This document shows, piece by piece, positions 19,532-28,794 of a stretch of DNA of 64,000 nucleotides. The notes under the pieces were generated by a model. The model saw only the letters and a program-made list of their open reading frames with translations. It did no database searches and had not been told where the DNA came from. The stretch spans positions 744,001-808,000 of the forward strand of contig NZ_FOFV01000001.1 of NCBI RefSeq assembly GCF_900111005.1, given 5' to 3'. Numbering within the stretch: the first letter of the stretch is position 1; every line of letters starts with the position of its first letter. This stretch comes from Lentzea albida. GTDB lineage: Bacteria > Actinomycetota > Actinomycetes > Mycobacteriales > Pseudonocardiaceae. Made by a program: the position numbers and the translations under genes.

Positions 19532-20818
19532 TCAGCCGGTGGTGGCCTCGACGGCGTCCAGCACCACGGCCAGGCCGCGGTCGAGGTCGGCGGCGGTCAC
19601 GGTCAGCGCGGGCGTCACCTTCACGACCTCGTTCGACCGGCCGCAGGTCTCCAGCACGAGTCCGTTGTCGAAGCAGTGCCGCTGGAGGGCACTCGCCCGA
19701 GTGGCGTCACCGGTGTCGATGCCGACGACCATGCCGCGACCCCGAGCCAGCAACCGCGGGTCACGGGCGACCACCTCGGCCCGGAACCGGGTCATGCGCT
19801 CGGCTCCTGCGGCGCGCAGCGCGTGGAAGTCGTCCCGCTCCCACAGGTCGAGCGCCGCGGCGCCCGCGACGAAGGCCAGCTGGTTGCCGCGGAACGTGCC
19901 GGTGTGCTCGCCCGGCTGCCACACGTCGAGCTCAGGGCGCAGCAGCACCACCGAGATCGGCATCCCCGCGCCGCCGAGGGACTTCGACAGCGTGATCACG
20001 TCCGGCACGATGCCCGCGTGCTCGAAGCCGAAGAAGTCACCGGTCCGGCCGCACCCGGCTTGGATCTCGTCGCACACCAGCAGGATTCCCCGTGCGGCGG
20101 TCACGTCCCGCAGCGCCCGCAGCCACTCGGCGGAGGCCGGGTAGACGCCGCCGTCCATCTGCAGCGACTCCACGATCACCGCGGCCGGGAGGTCCACACC
20201 GCTGCTCGGGTCGTCCAGCACGGCGGTGAGCAGGGCGATCGAGTCGACGGTTCCCGCCGGCCCGTCCTCGTAGGGCAGGAACGTGGCGTGCGCCAGCGGC
20301 GCGCCGCCCGCCCGGCGTGCGGCGCGGCTGCCGGTCACGGTCAACGAGCCGTGGGACATGCCGTGGAAAGCGCCGGAGAACGCGATGACGCCCTGGCGCC
20401 CGGTCGCGTTGCGCGCCAGCTTGAGCGCCGCCTCCACGGCGTCGGTCCCGGTCGGTCCGCAGAACTGCACGCGGTGGTCCAGTCCCCTCGGGCGCAGGAC
20501 GACGTCCCTCAACCGTTCGAGGAACAAGCGCTTGGCGGAGGTGTGCATGTCCAGGCCGTGCAGAACCCCGCCGCCGGTGAGGTAGTCCAGCATCCTCGCG
20601 ACCACCGAAGGCTCGTTGTGGCCGTAGTTGAGCGCCCCGGCGCCGCAGAAGAAGTCCAGGTACTCGTCACCGCTCTCGGTCACCAGCGTGCTGCCGGTCG
20701 CGGTGGTGAACACCGCGGGGAACTTCCGGCAGTAGAGCCGGACCTCGGACTCCAACTCGTCGAACACCTCCGTTCCCGTGGTCGTGCCGCGAGCGGGCAA
20801 CGAATGGACGTCGGTCAT
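19532..20818 (-). CDS. 2,4-diaminobutyrate:2-oxoglutarate aminotransferase (EctB-like)
   Basis: The protein has 428 residues and is a class III PLP aminotransferase. It would make L-2,4-diaminobutyrate from aspartate semialdehyde and glutamate. The N-terminal FDELESEVRLYCRKFPAVF and DFFCGAGALNYGHNEP segments are typical of the EctB/Dab aminotransferases. The PLP lysine is in TLSKSLGG, preceded by CDEIQAGCGRTG. No ectA or ectC accompanies it, so the Dab feeds peptide assembly, not ectoine. An NRPS in the same operon has a Dab-like adenylation code. The start overlaps the upstream NRPS stop by 4 bp. Confidence 0.88.
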   Translation of the reverse strand: MTDVHSLPARGTTTGTEVFDELESEVRLYCRKFPAVFTTATGSTLVTESGDEYLDFFCGAGALNYGHNEPSVVARMLDYLTGGGVLHGLDMHTSAKRLFLERLRDVVLRPRGLDHRVQFCGPTGTDAVEAALKLARNATGRQGVIAFSGAFHGMSHGSLTVTGSRAARRAGGAPLAHATFLPYEDGPAGTVDSIALLTAVLDDPSSGVDLPAAVIVESLQMDGGVYPASAEWLRALRDVTAARGILLVCDEIQAGCGRTGDFFGFEHAGIVPDVITLSKSLGGAGMPISVVLLRPELDVWQPGEHTGTFRGNQLAFVAGAAALDLWERDDFHALRAAGAERMTRFRAEVVARDPRLLARGRGMVVGIDTGDATRASALQRHCFDNGLVLETCGRSNEVVKVTPALTVTAADLDRGLAVVLDAVEATTG

Positions 20819-23800
20819 GGTCGTACCTTCTCCCCCTGGTCGTGTGCGTCGTGCCGGCTGGGCAAGCGAGCCGGGCCGTGCCAGGACGTCGCGAGCGCGT
20901 CGATCGCTCGGGACGTCCCCTCCGCGAGCGCGTCGACGTGGTCGGCTCCGTAGTGCCCGCTGCTCGCGCTCACCTCCACGACCAGCCCGTCCGTCGCGTC
21001 GTCGTACACCTCGACCCGCAGGGGCAAGCTGCTGTGGTCGCGGAACTCCTGCTCGCCGAACTCCACGCCGTCGCGGGCCAACTCGTCCTGCGGGTGGAAC
21101 CGGGTGTAGCTGAACGCCACGTCGAACGGCCGCCCGCCCGCCACCCGTTCCAGTTCGGGGTACGGGAAACGCCGGTGGGGCAGCAGTTCGGTCTCCACTC
21201 GCAGCGCCTCCCCGGCCAGCGACCCCCAGTCCGCGCCCGCGGGTGACAGGCGGATCGGCACGTGGTTGACGAACAGGCCCAGCGTCCGGTCACCGCCGAC
21301 GCCCTCCGTCCGCCCGTTCACCGAAAGCCCGACCAGCGGATCATCCACATCGGACAGCCAGGAGACAGCGGCGTAGTAGCACGCGACGAGCTGGCTCTTG
21401 ATCGGGACACCGTGCCGGGCGGCGTTCTCCGCCAGCGCTCGCGCTGTTTCGGCCGCGACCCGCCGCCGTGCCTTGACCCGTGCACCGGACGCCGTGGCCG
21501 AGCTTGTGATCGGGTCCGGCCCCAGCACGCGGGCGAAGAATTCACGGCTGTGCGGGGACTCCAGCGCCTCCCGTTCCAATCGGACGAAGTCGGCGAACGG
21601 GGCGGCGGGAGGGAAGTCGACGACGGTACCGGTGAGCAGACCGCGGTAGGCCGTCAGGAGTTCCACCAGGAGCATCGACTCGCTCCAGCCGTCCAGGATC
21701 GCGTGGTGGAAGGCGAACGACAGCCGGAACGACGTCGCGTCGAGCCGGGCGGCGTTCACCCGGATCAGCGGAGCGGTCTCGGGGTCGAAGGCGGCGCTCA
21801 ACCGCAGGACCGTCTCCTCGTGGCGGCGGGCGACCTCGTCTCGTTCCAGCCCGCGGTAGTCCTCGATCGTCGCGCTCAGCCGAGGCTCGTTCTCCACCAC
21901 CTGCATCGGTTCGTCGTGGCCGCCCAGGTCGAAGCGGGTGCGCAGGACCTCGTGCCGCGCGGCGACGGTGCGCAGCGCGTCGTCGAGCAGGTCCGTGCGC
22001 AACGGCAGGCCGATCCGGCGGGCGACGAAGTCGACGTACAGCGAACCTTCGCTGAGCAGGCTCTCGTAGACCATTCCGAGTTGCAGCCTGCTGGCCGGGT
22101 AGGTCGTCGCGCGGTCGGTCGGCCCAGCGGCGGTCGAGGTCAGCTCGACGCCCTGGCACGCCTCGCGCAGCACCGGCGTGGTGAAGAGGGTGGCCAGGGT
22201 CAGCGGCAGGCCGCGCTCCTCGGCCGTGGCGATCACCCGGATGGCGAGCAGCGAGTCACCGCCCAGCGCGAAGAAGTCGTCGTCGGGACCGATCTGCTCG
22301 GCTCCGAGGACGTCGCGCCAGATCTCCGCGAGCAGTGCCTCGGCACCTGCGAGGGGAGTGCCACCGCCCGACCGGTCCACGACCTCGGACGAGGCCAGCA
22401 GTGCTGAGCGGTCGACCTTGCCGTTCGCGGTCAGCGGCAGGTCCTCGCGCAGGACGTAGCGGGAGGGCCGCAGGTAGTCGGGCAGGATCCCGGCGACCAG
22501 TTCCACGACCTCGGCTTCCACGTTCGGGTCTGCGGTCACCGGCACCACGTGGGCGACCAGGTGGTCCGACCCGTCCGGTGTGCGGACGTGCACCACCCCG
22601 GCCGCGCGCACCGGGGGCAGGCCCAGCAGCACCTGCTCGACCTCCTGGAGTTCGACGCGGTGGCCACGCACCTTCACCTGGTCGTCAAGCCTGCCGGTGA
22701 ACACGATCCGGCCCTGGTCGTCGAGTTCACCGCCGTCACCGGTCGCGTACAGCCGGGCACCGGGAACGGCGGAGAACGGATCGGGGCGGAAGGCCAGGCT
22801 CGTCAACCCCGGCCGGCCCAGGTACCCGCGAGTGACCGGGACACCACCGATGTGGATCTCTCCCCGTGCCGCGGGGCGTCCGCGCGAGTCGAGCAGGTGC
22901 AGCCGCGCTCCCGCGATGGGCGCACCGATCGGCGCCCGCTCCCCGCCGTGGACCGGGTGCGCACTGACGAGGGTGGACGCCTCGGTCGGTCCGTACACGT
23001 TGCTCAGCGAGTTGCCCGCCGCGCGAGCGCGGTGCGCTGCGGCGTGCCGCGTCGACATGACGTCGCCCCCCACGATCAAGCGCCGCACACCGTCGAGGGC
23101 TTCGGGCCGGGTGTCCTGCAGGACGTGGAAGAGCGCGGGCGTGAGCAGGAGCGTGGTCACGCGCTCACGGACCAGCACCGAGGGCAGGTCCTCGATCGCG
23201 TCGTACGACGGCGCCGACAGCACCAGCGTGGCGCCGTTGGCGAGCGCTCCCCAGATCTCGAAGGCCGAGGCGTCGAACGCGAGCGGGGCGAGCTGGAGGA
23301 AGACCTCGTCCGGTCCGAAGTGGACGTAGCTCTGGTGCGGGCCGACGAGGTTCGCCACGCCCTCGTGGGTGACGCCGACACCCTTCGGACGTCCAGTGGT
23401 GCCCGAGGTGTAGACGACGTAGGCGAGGTTCGTCGGTTCGACAGCCACCCTCGGCGGAGGTGTCGAGGTCTCAGGCAGGTCGTCGAGCACGACCGTGCGA
23501 CCGGCGGGGACCGAGCTCAGGTGGTCCGCGTTGGTGACCAGCAGGGTCGCACCGGAATCCTCCACCAGGTACCGGAGCCGGTCCGCCGGGTGGCCGACGG
23601 GCAGCGGCAGGTACGCGGCACCGGACTTGAGCACGCCGAGCAGCGCCACGACCGCGTCGACCGAGCGCTCCAGGTGGACGCCGACGACCTGCTCCGGCCC
23701 GGCACCGCCGGCGATCAGCGCGGTGGCCACGCGATCGGCCCTGCCGACCAGGTCCGCGTAGCTCACCCTGGCGCCGCCGGACACCACCGCCACCCGGTCA

Positions 23801-23877
23801 CCGGCCTCGGCCGCCACGCGGTCGATCGACTCGTGCACCAGCGCTGCCCGCGTTCGGACGGCGTCGGGAATGGTCAT
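20815..23877 (-). CDS. NRPS, A-T-C
   Basis: The protein has 1020 residues. An adenylation domain (about residues 15-520: [26 protein letters not shown]) is followed by a carrier protein (FFALGGDSLLAIRV, phosphopantetheine Ser) and a C-terminal condensation domain with an intact HHAILDG. By-eye alignment to GrsA gives the specificity code DAFLIGVTLK, which I cannot assign. Ending in a condensation domain is unusual for the last NRPS of an operon that has no thioesterase. That domain may pass the chain to another protein, or act in release. The start overlaps the P450 stop by 4 bp. Confidence 0.9.
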   Translation of the reverse strand: MTIPDAVRTRAALVHESIDRVAAEAGDRVAVVSGGARVSYADLVGRADRVATALIAGGAGPEQVVGVHLERSVDAVVALLGVLKSGAAYLPLPVGHPADRLRYLVEDSGATLLVTNADHLSSVPAGRTVVLDDLPETSTPPPRVAVEPTNLAYVVYTSGTTGRPKGVGVTHEGVANLVGPHQSYVHFGPDEVFLQLAPLAFDASAFEIWGALANGATLVLSAPSYDAIEDLPSVLVRERVTTLLLTPALFHVLQDTRPEALDGVRRLIVGGDVMSTRHAAAHRARAAGNSLSNVYGPTEASTLVSAHPVHGGERAPIGAPIAGARLHLLDSRGRPAARGEIHIGGVPVTRGYLGRPGLTSLAFRPDPFSAVPGARLYATGDGGELDDQGRIVFTGRLDDQVKVRGHRVELQEVEQVLLGLPPVRAAGVVHVRTPDGSDHLVAHVVPVTADPNVEAEVVELVAGILPDYLRPSRYVLREDLPLTANGKVDRSALLASSEVVDRSGGGTPLAGAEALLAEIWRDVLGAEQIGPDDDFFALGGDSLLAIRVIATAEERGLPLTLATLFTTPVLREACQGVELTSTAAGPTDRATTYPASRLQLGMVYESLLSEGSLYVDFVARRIGLPLRTDLLDDALRTVAARHEVLRTRFDLGGHDEPMQVVENEPRLSATIEDYRGLERDEVARRHEETVLRLSAAFDPETAPLIRVNAARLDATSFRLSFAFHHAILDGWSESMLLVELLTAYRGLLTGTVVDFPPAAPFADFVRLEREALESPHSREFFARVLGPDPITSSATASGARVKARRRVAAETARALAENAARHGVPIKSQLVACYYAAVSWLSDVDDPLVGLSVNGRTEGVGGDRTLGLFVNHVPIRLSPAGADWGSLAGEALRVETELLPHRRFPYPELERVAGGRPFDVAFSYTRFHPQDELARDGVEFGEQEFRDHSSLPLRVEVYDDATDGLVVEVSASSGHYGADHVDALAEGTSRAIDALATSWHGPARLPSRHDAHDQGEKVRP

Positions 23878-25112
23878 GTCGTGCTCCCTTGCGACCGCGG
23901 TGTGAACCGCACGGGCAGGCTGCGGTAGCCGGACAGGAACGTGGAGAAGATCGGCTGCGGCTCGCCTGCCCGTTCGACGCCGTCGGCGAACTCCACCAGC
24001 GCGGACAGCAGCGCGCCGATCTCGATCCGCGCCAGTTGCGCACCGAGGCAGAAGTGCGGGCCGTAGGCGAAGGACAGGTGGCGGTTGGGGGACCGGTTCA
24101 GGTCGAGCCGGTGCGGGTCGGCGAACTCGGTCTCGTCGAAGTTCGCCGACCTGGTCCAGATCGTCACGACCTGACCGGGGGACATTTCAACCCCACCGAC
24201 CTCGGTGGGGGACACCACCGTGCGCCCGGAGTGCATCGCCGGGGTCGTCCAGCGCAGAACCTCCTCGACGGCCCTGTCCTGGTCGACCCGGCCTGAGCGC
24301 AGCGCGTCCCAGACCTCGGGGTGCTCCGTCAGCGCCTTGACCGCGCCGATCATGCTCAGCCGGGCGGTCTCGTCCCCGCCCAGCAGCAGGCTGTAGCAGT
24401 TGAGCAGCACCTCGTCGTCCGACAGCGAGAGCGGCGGTTCGGTCATTCCGACCAGCAGGCCGATCACGTCGTCGGCCCGGCCGCCGCGCCGCTTGCGGGC
24501 CAGCTTCGCGAAGTACATCAGGATCTCGTTGCGGGCCAGGCGCGCCTGCAGGTCCGTGCCGTCCGGGGCATCGGAGGACAGGGCCGAACTGGTGTGCGCG
24601 AGCAGGTCGTCGCGGTCCGCCGCGGGTACGTCCAGCAGGTCACAGATCGCCGCCAGCGGGATGTGCTCGGCGACTTCGGTCGCGAAGTCGACGGTTCCAC
24701 GTTCCACAGCGGCCTGGACCAGTCGCCGCGTGCCCGCGACGACGCCCCGCCGCACGGAGGCCAGCGCGGCGGGCGTGAACGCGGTCATCAACTCCCGGCG
24801 GATCCGCTGGTGCCGCTTCCCGTCGGACACCGCGAGCATCCGCCCGCCGGCGGAGTCGCCCCCGTTGAGCAGCGTCGCCATGACGTTGCCGCCGGTGGAG
24901 GTGAAGGCGCCGCTGTCGCGGTAGATCCGCGTCACGAGCTGATGTGGTGTGACCACCCAGAAGCCGCCACCGCCGGGGTGCCAGGCGACCGGGGACTCCC
25001 GGCGCAGGAACCGCCAGACGTCGTCGACGTCCGGCCGCAGGTACGTCGCCGGGTCGACCAGGTCCACGTCGGCGAGGAAACCGGTGCCGAACACCGGTGC
25101 CGTCGTGCTCAC
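23874..25112 (-). CDS. Cytochrome P450 of the NRPS cluster
   Basis: The protein has 412 residues from a GTG at 25112, coupled to mbtH upstream and to the NRPS gene downstream. Motifs are the I-helix GGDETARLS, the ExxR in EEVLRW, and the haem loop FAYGPHFCLG, where the usual second Gly of FGxG is replaced by Ala-Tyr. The size and context suggest a tailoring enzyme. The likely role is beta-hydroxylation of a carrier-bound amino acid (as in OxyD or NovI type systems) or oxidation of the Hpg ring. Which of these applies cannot be decided from sequence. Confidence 0.88.
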   Translation of the reverse strand: MSTTAPVFGTGFLADVDLVDPATYLRPDVDDVWRFLRRESPVAWHPGGGGFWVVTPHQLVTRIYRDSGAFTSTGGNVMATLLNGGDSAGGRMLAVSDGKRHQRIRRELMTAFTPAALASVRRGVVAGTRRLVQAAVERGTVDFATEVAEHIPLAAICDLLDVPAADRDDLLAHTSSALSSDAPDGTDLQARLARNEILMYFAKLARKRRGGRADDVIGLLVGMTEPPLSLSDDEVLLNCYSLLLGGDETARLSMIGAVKALTEHPEVWDALRSGRVDQDRAVEEVLRWTTPAMHSGRTVVSPTEVGGVEMSPGQVVTIWTRSANFDETEFADPHRLDLNRSPNRHLSFAYGPHFCLGAQLARIEIGALLSALVEFADGVERAGEPQPIFSTFLSGYRSLPVRFTPRSQGSTT

Positions 25113-25324
25113 CGCGGCACGCCCCCTCGATCGCGGTCCATCACCCGGCGCAGGGACGCGGGCCGCATGTCCGTCCAGTGCTCGTCGACGTACTGGGCGC
25201 ACTCCTCGCGGGTGCCCGTGCGACCGGTCTCCCGCCAACCGGCGGGCACCGGCCAGGAGACCGGGACCGTGGCGTACTGGTCCTCGACGTTCACCAGTAC
25301 CGCGAACCGCTCTTCGTGCGTCAC
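25109..25324 (-). CDS. MbtH-like protein
   Basis: The protein has 71 residues and is a chaperone-like activator that binds NRPS adenylation domains. The family signature is clear: LVNVEDQYATVPV, PAGWRETG, and EHWTDMRPASLR at the C-terminus. A good Shine-Dalgarno (GGAGG) precedes the GTG start. One or more of the adenylation domains in this operon probably needs it for activity. Confidence 0.93.
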   Translation of the reverse strand: MTHEERFAVLVNVEDQYATVPVSWPVPAGWRETGRTGTREECAQYVDEHWTDMRPASLRRVMDRDRGGVPR

Positions 25325-25354
25325 ACCAACCTCCTTCGTGCCGTGGGCATGGAG

Positions 25355-27010
25355 CTAGCCGCGCTCGTCGACGTGGACGACGACGTCCGCCATCGCCCGT
25401 ACCGCGCGGTTGTGGGAAACGACGACCCAGGTGGAGGGCCAGTTGGACAGGAGTTCGGTCCAGAGAGCGGCCGCGGTGGCGTCGTCCAGCGACGAGTCGC
25501 AGTCGTCGACGACGCGGACGTCGGCCGGGCGGCACAGCATCCGCGCCAGCGCGAGCCGCTGGCGCTGCCCGCCGGACAGCATGAGCCCGCCCGAGCCGAC
25601 CTCCGTGTCCAGGCCCTGCCGCAGTTCGGCCGAGCCGGGCCGCAACTGCACGGCCGCCAGCGCCCTGAGCGCGAGCCCGTCGTCCACGGAGTCGTTGCCC
25701 AGCACCAGGTTGTCGCGGACCGTTCCCTTGAGGAAGACGGCTCCCTGCCGCGCGTACGCGACTCGGGGCGCGCGCCACCAGGTCTCGACCCCGGTCACGT
25801 CCTCGCCGTTCCAGTGCACCGATCCCACTGTCGGTCCGTCCAGTGCGAGCAACCCGCGCAGCGCGGTGCTCTTGCCCGAACCGACCGGGCCGGTCAGCAC
25901 GGCGACTTGGCCGGCGCGCAGCACGAGGTCGATCGGAGGTGTCGTGCCGCGGTCGTCCGGCGCGCACCGGAACCCGGTGAGCCGCAGTTCCTCCAGCGGC
26001 GCGGGCGTCGGTTCGACCGGGCCCGGCCGCTCCACGTCGAGCCCGCCGATCCCTGGTGTGAGTGCCAGCAGCCGGTCGCGGGAGACCCGCCCCTGCTCGT
26101 AGCGCGCGAGTGCGCGGCCGAAGAAGAAGATCTGTTCGGCGAGCCAGCTCGTGTAAGTCAGGAACAGCGCCAGTTCGCCGATGGTGAAGTCGCCGCCCGC
26201 CATCCGCGCGCTGACCACGATCAGCACCAGCGCGCTGCCGATCGTCACGATGTTGCGGAACAGGCCGCCGAGCAGGTCGGCGACGACTTGCTGGCGGGCC
26301 TGGGCGAGCCGTCGGCCGGTGAACCGCTCGGCGAGCCGGTCCACCCGATGGCCTTCGGCGTCGGCCAGCCTCAGGTCCCGGATGCCCGCGACCAGGTCCG
26401 TCATCTGCTCGGCGATGGCGCCCTGCCTGGCGCGGGTGTCCTGGGACAGCGAGCTCAGCCGGTTCTTGAGGACCTTCGCCACCCACAGCGCGCCGACCAG
26501 CGGCAGCAATGACAGGGTGACCACGACGTCGGTGTTGAGCAGCACGACGACGGCGATGACCAGCAGCACCGAGCGGTAGACGAAGTCCGCGGTCCAGCCG
26601 ACGAACTCGGCGATCTCGTCGCTGTCGTCGCGCAGCCGGTTCAGCACGTCGCCGCCACCGAGTGTGGGGCCGCGAGAGGTCGACCGGGCCGACACGGCGT
26701 CGACCACAGCGGCCTTCACCCTCGCACTGACCCGGAAGATCAGCGTGAAGTCGAGGTTCAGGCCGCCGAACAGCAGCAGCGAACGCAGCACGAGCGACCC
26801 GACGGCCAGCGTCAGCAGCCACCAGACCACCGGATCGGTCGGGCCGGTGGCCGCCTGGTCGAACAGCTTCTCGATGCCGACGCCGACGAGCAGCGGCAAG
26901 CCGTGGATCAGCGTCCAGACGCCCGCGGAGAAGAGGTAGAGCGGTCCGAAGCGGCCCGCAAGCCGCCGGACGTCGGTGGCGAAGGTCGTGCTCCGCGTCA
27001 TGGCGGTCAT
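25355..27010 (-). CDS. ABC exporter half-transporter with degenerate Walker B (subunit 2)
   Basis: The protein has 551 residues: six membrane helices (about residues 20-300) and then a nucleotide-binding domain. The ATG at 27010 overlaps the stop of the other half-transporter and has a GGAGGG Shine-Dalgarno. Walker A is GPVGSGKST, the signature is canonical (LSGGQRQR), but the Walker B region is VRVVDDCDSSLD, with Asp in place of the catalytic Glu. Paired with the adjacent subunit, whose signature is degenerate, it should form an asymmetric heterodimer. It is the likely exporter and self-protection system for the cluster product. Confidence 0.9.
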   Translation of the reverse strand: MTAMTRSTTFATDVRRLAGRFGPLYLFSAGVWTLIHGLPLLVGVGIEKLFDQAATGPTDPVVWWLLTLAVGSLVLRSLLLFGGLNLDFTLIFRVSARVKAAVVDAVSARSTSRGPTLGGGDVLNRLRDDSDEIAEFVGWTADFVYRSVLLVIAVVVLLNTDVVVTLSLLPLVGALWVAKVLKNRLSSLSQDTRARQGAIAEQMTDLVAGIRDLRLADAEGHRVDRLAERFTGRRLAQARQQVVADLLGGLFRNIVTIGSALVLIVVSARMAGGDFTIGELALFLTYTSWLAEQIFFFGRALARYEQGRVSRDRLLALTPGIGGLDVERPGPVEPTPAPLEELRLTGFRCAPDDRGTTPPIDLVLRAGQVAVLTGPVGSGKSTALRGLLALDGPTVGSVHWNGEDVTGVETWWRAPRVAYARQGAVFLKGTVRDNLVLGNDSVDDGLALRALAAVQLRPGSAELRQGLDTEVGSGGLMLSGGQRQRLALARMLCRPADVRVVDDCDSSLDDATAAALWTELLSNWPSTWVVVSHNRAVRAMADVVVHVDERG

Positions 27011-28794
27011 CGCGCGCCCTCCATCGGCTCCACGAATTCGTCCACTTCGGACAGAACTTCCCGTGCGGCCGCACCGTCCAAGTAGGACCGCACATCGGCG
27101 CCGGACACGTGGTCCCGCACTTGGCCCTCGGACAGCACGAGCAGCGCGTCGACTCCCTGGAGGGTCTCCAGACGGTGCGCGATCATGATCACCGTCCGAC
27201 CCTCCGCGGCTCGGTCGATCAGTTCGGACCACCGCCGCTGCGTCTCCTCGTCCAACCTGGACGTGCCCTCGTCGATGATCAACAGCCCTGAGCGGCGGAT
27301 CAGCGCGCGGGCGCCGGTGACGAGCTGGGCCTGACCGTCGGACACGGTCCTGCCGCCCGCGCCGATGACGGTGTCCAAGCCGTCGGGCAGCGAACGCACC
27401 CACGACTCGATACCGAGGTCGGCCAGCGCCGAAAGGACCACGTCGTCCGGCACGGTCTCGTCGAACAGGGTGATGTTGTCCCGGACGCTCGCGGTGAACA
27501 GGTGCGAGCGCTGGCTGAGCACCACGACCGACCGGGCCAGTTCGCTGGGGTGGAGGTCGGTGACGTCGATCCCGTCCAGCGCCACCCGACCCTGTCCGGG
27601 TGCCGCGAACCCGCACAGCAGGTTGACGACGGTGCTCTTGCCCGAGCCGGTCCGGCCCACGACACCGAGCACCCCGCCCGGCGGAACCTCGAACGACACG
27701 TCGCGCAGTGCGGGCAGCGCGTTCGGTTCGTAGCCGAAGGTCACGTCGGTGAAGGTCACACGCGGGGCGCCGGTCACGCCGGCCGATGTCGAGGCAGGAC
27801 CCCTGGTAGGGGTGTTCAGCGTCGCCGCGGCGACGCCGAAGGCGGCGAACATCCGCTGCACCTGGTCGACCTGGGCCGACATCTCCTCCAGCGGCCCGCG
27901 CAGCCGGTCGACGTACAGGTAGATCAGGGTCAGCCCACCCACACTGATCTGCTGCACGCCCAGCATCCGCAGACCGACGGCGAACCCGATTCCCAGGCTG
28001 ACGGCGAAGAACAGCTGCGTCAGCGGCCAGAACGCCCGTCCACCGACGTAGGCCCGCCGCTCCAGCACCAGCAGGTCGTCGAACTCGCGGCGGGCCCGCG
28101 TTCCCGGCCACCGGGACTCGCCGAGCGGTAGCAGGTCGTCCCTGGCAGCGAGACCGTCACCGAGGAAACCGAACAGCTCGGCCTTGCGGGCACGCGCCGT
28201 CTTCCAGAGCCCGACCGCGCGATGGGTGAGCTTCACCAGGACGATCGCCACCAGCACCACGAGGAGCGTCACCCCGAGCCCCGCGGCGGGCACGACCGCG
28301 AAGATGATCGCGATCATGCCGAAGACCATGATGAGGTTGCCGACCACCCGGAACCCCGCCTCGGCGATGGACCTGCCGATGATGTCGGAGTTGCCCTCCA
28401 CGGTCTCCAGCACCTCGCCCGCCGGCCGGGACTCCAGGTCGAGCACCCGCCCGCCGAGTACGTGCCGCAGCAACCGCAGCCGCACGTGGTCGGCGACGTG
28501 CCAGCCCGACTGGGCGGCCAGGTAGCCCAGTGCGAGGCTCGCCAGGATGCCCACCACGGCGACGGCCAGGTACCACCCGGCGATCGAGAACAGCTCACCC
28601 GCCTCCGCGTGGCCCGCCGCCTGGTCGACGTACTCGCGAACCAGCAGCGGTCCGGCGAATTCCGCCGCGACGCTCACCAGCAGCACGGCGAACCCGCCGA
28701 GCACCAGCCCCTTCGCCCCGCGTGCTCCGTCCACGGCCAGCCGCGGACCGGTTGTCGTGGCCACCGAGTCCATTCCCTTCTCGTGCCGCGTCAC
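27007..28794 (-). CDS. ABC exporter half-transporter with degenerate signature motif (subunit 1)
   Basis: The protein has 595 residues with the GTG at 28794 overlapping the NRPS stop; an ATG seven codons later is also plausible. Six membrane helices are followed by a nucleotide-binding domain with Walker A GRTGSGKST, a full Walker B LLIIDEGTSRLD with the catalytic Glu, and the H-loop IMIAHRLE. The signature is VSDGQAQL instead of LSGGQ. With the neighbouring subunit this gives one consensus and one degenerate ATP site, as in characterised heterodimeric exporters. Confidence 0.9.
   Translation of the reverse strand: MTRHEKGMDSVATTTGPRLAVDGARGAKGLVLGGFAVLLVSVAAEFAGPLLVREYVDQAAGHAEAGELFSIAGWYLAVAVVGILASLALGYLAAQSGWHVADHVRLRLLRHVLGGRVLDLESRPAGEVLETVEGNSDIIGRSIAEAGFRVVGNLIMVFGMIAIIFAVVPAAGLGVTLLVVLVAIVLVKLTHRAVGLWKTARARKAELFGFLGDGLAARDDLLPLGESRWPGTRARREFDDLLVLERRAYVGGRAFWPLTQLFFAVSLGIGFAVGLRMLGVQQISVGGLTLIYLYVDRLRGPLEEMSAQVDQVQRMFAAFGVAAATLNTPTRGPASTSAGVTGAPRVTFTDVTFGYEPNALPALRDVSFEVPPGGVLGVVGRTGSGKSTVVNLLCGFAAPGQGRVALDGIDVTDLHPSELARSVVVLSQRSHLFTASVRDNITLFDETVPDDVVLSALADLGIESWVRSLPDGLDTVIGAGGRTVSDGQAQLVTGARALIRRSGLLIIDEGTSRLDEETQRRWSELIDRAAEGRTVIMIAHRLETLQGVDALLVLSEGQVRDHVSGADVRSYLDGAAAREVLSEVDEFVEPMEGAR

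Noticed and set aside
18499..19995. 498-residue plus-strand ORF across hmaS and the Dab aminotransferase
   Set aside because: It is antisense to two well-supported enzymes and its composition is that of a shadow.
19532..20818. Ectoine biosynthesis locus
   Set aside because: Only the EctB-like aminotransferase is present; there is no ectA or ectC, and the gene is embedded in the NRPS operon.
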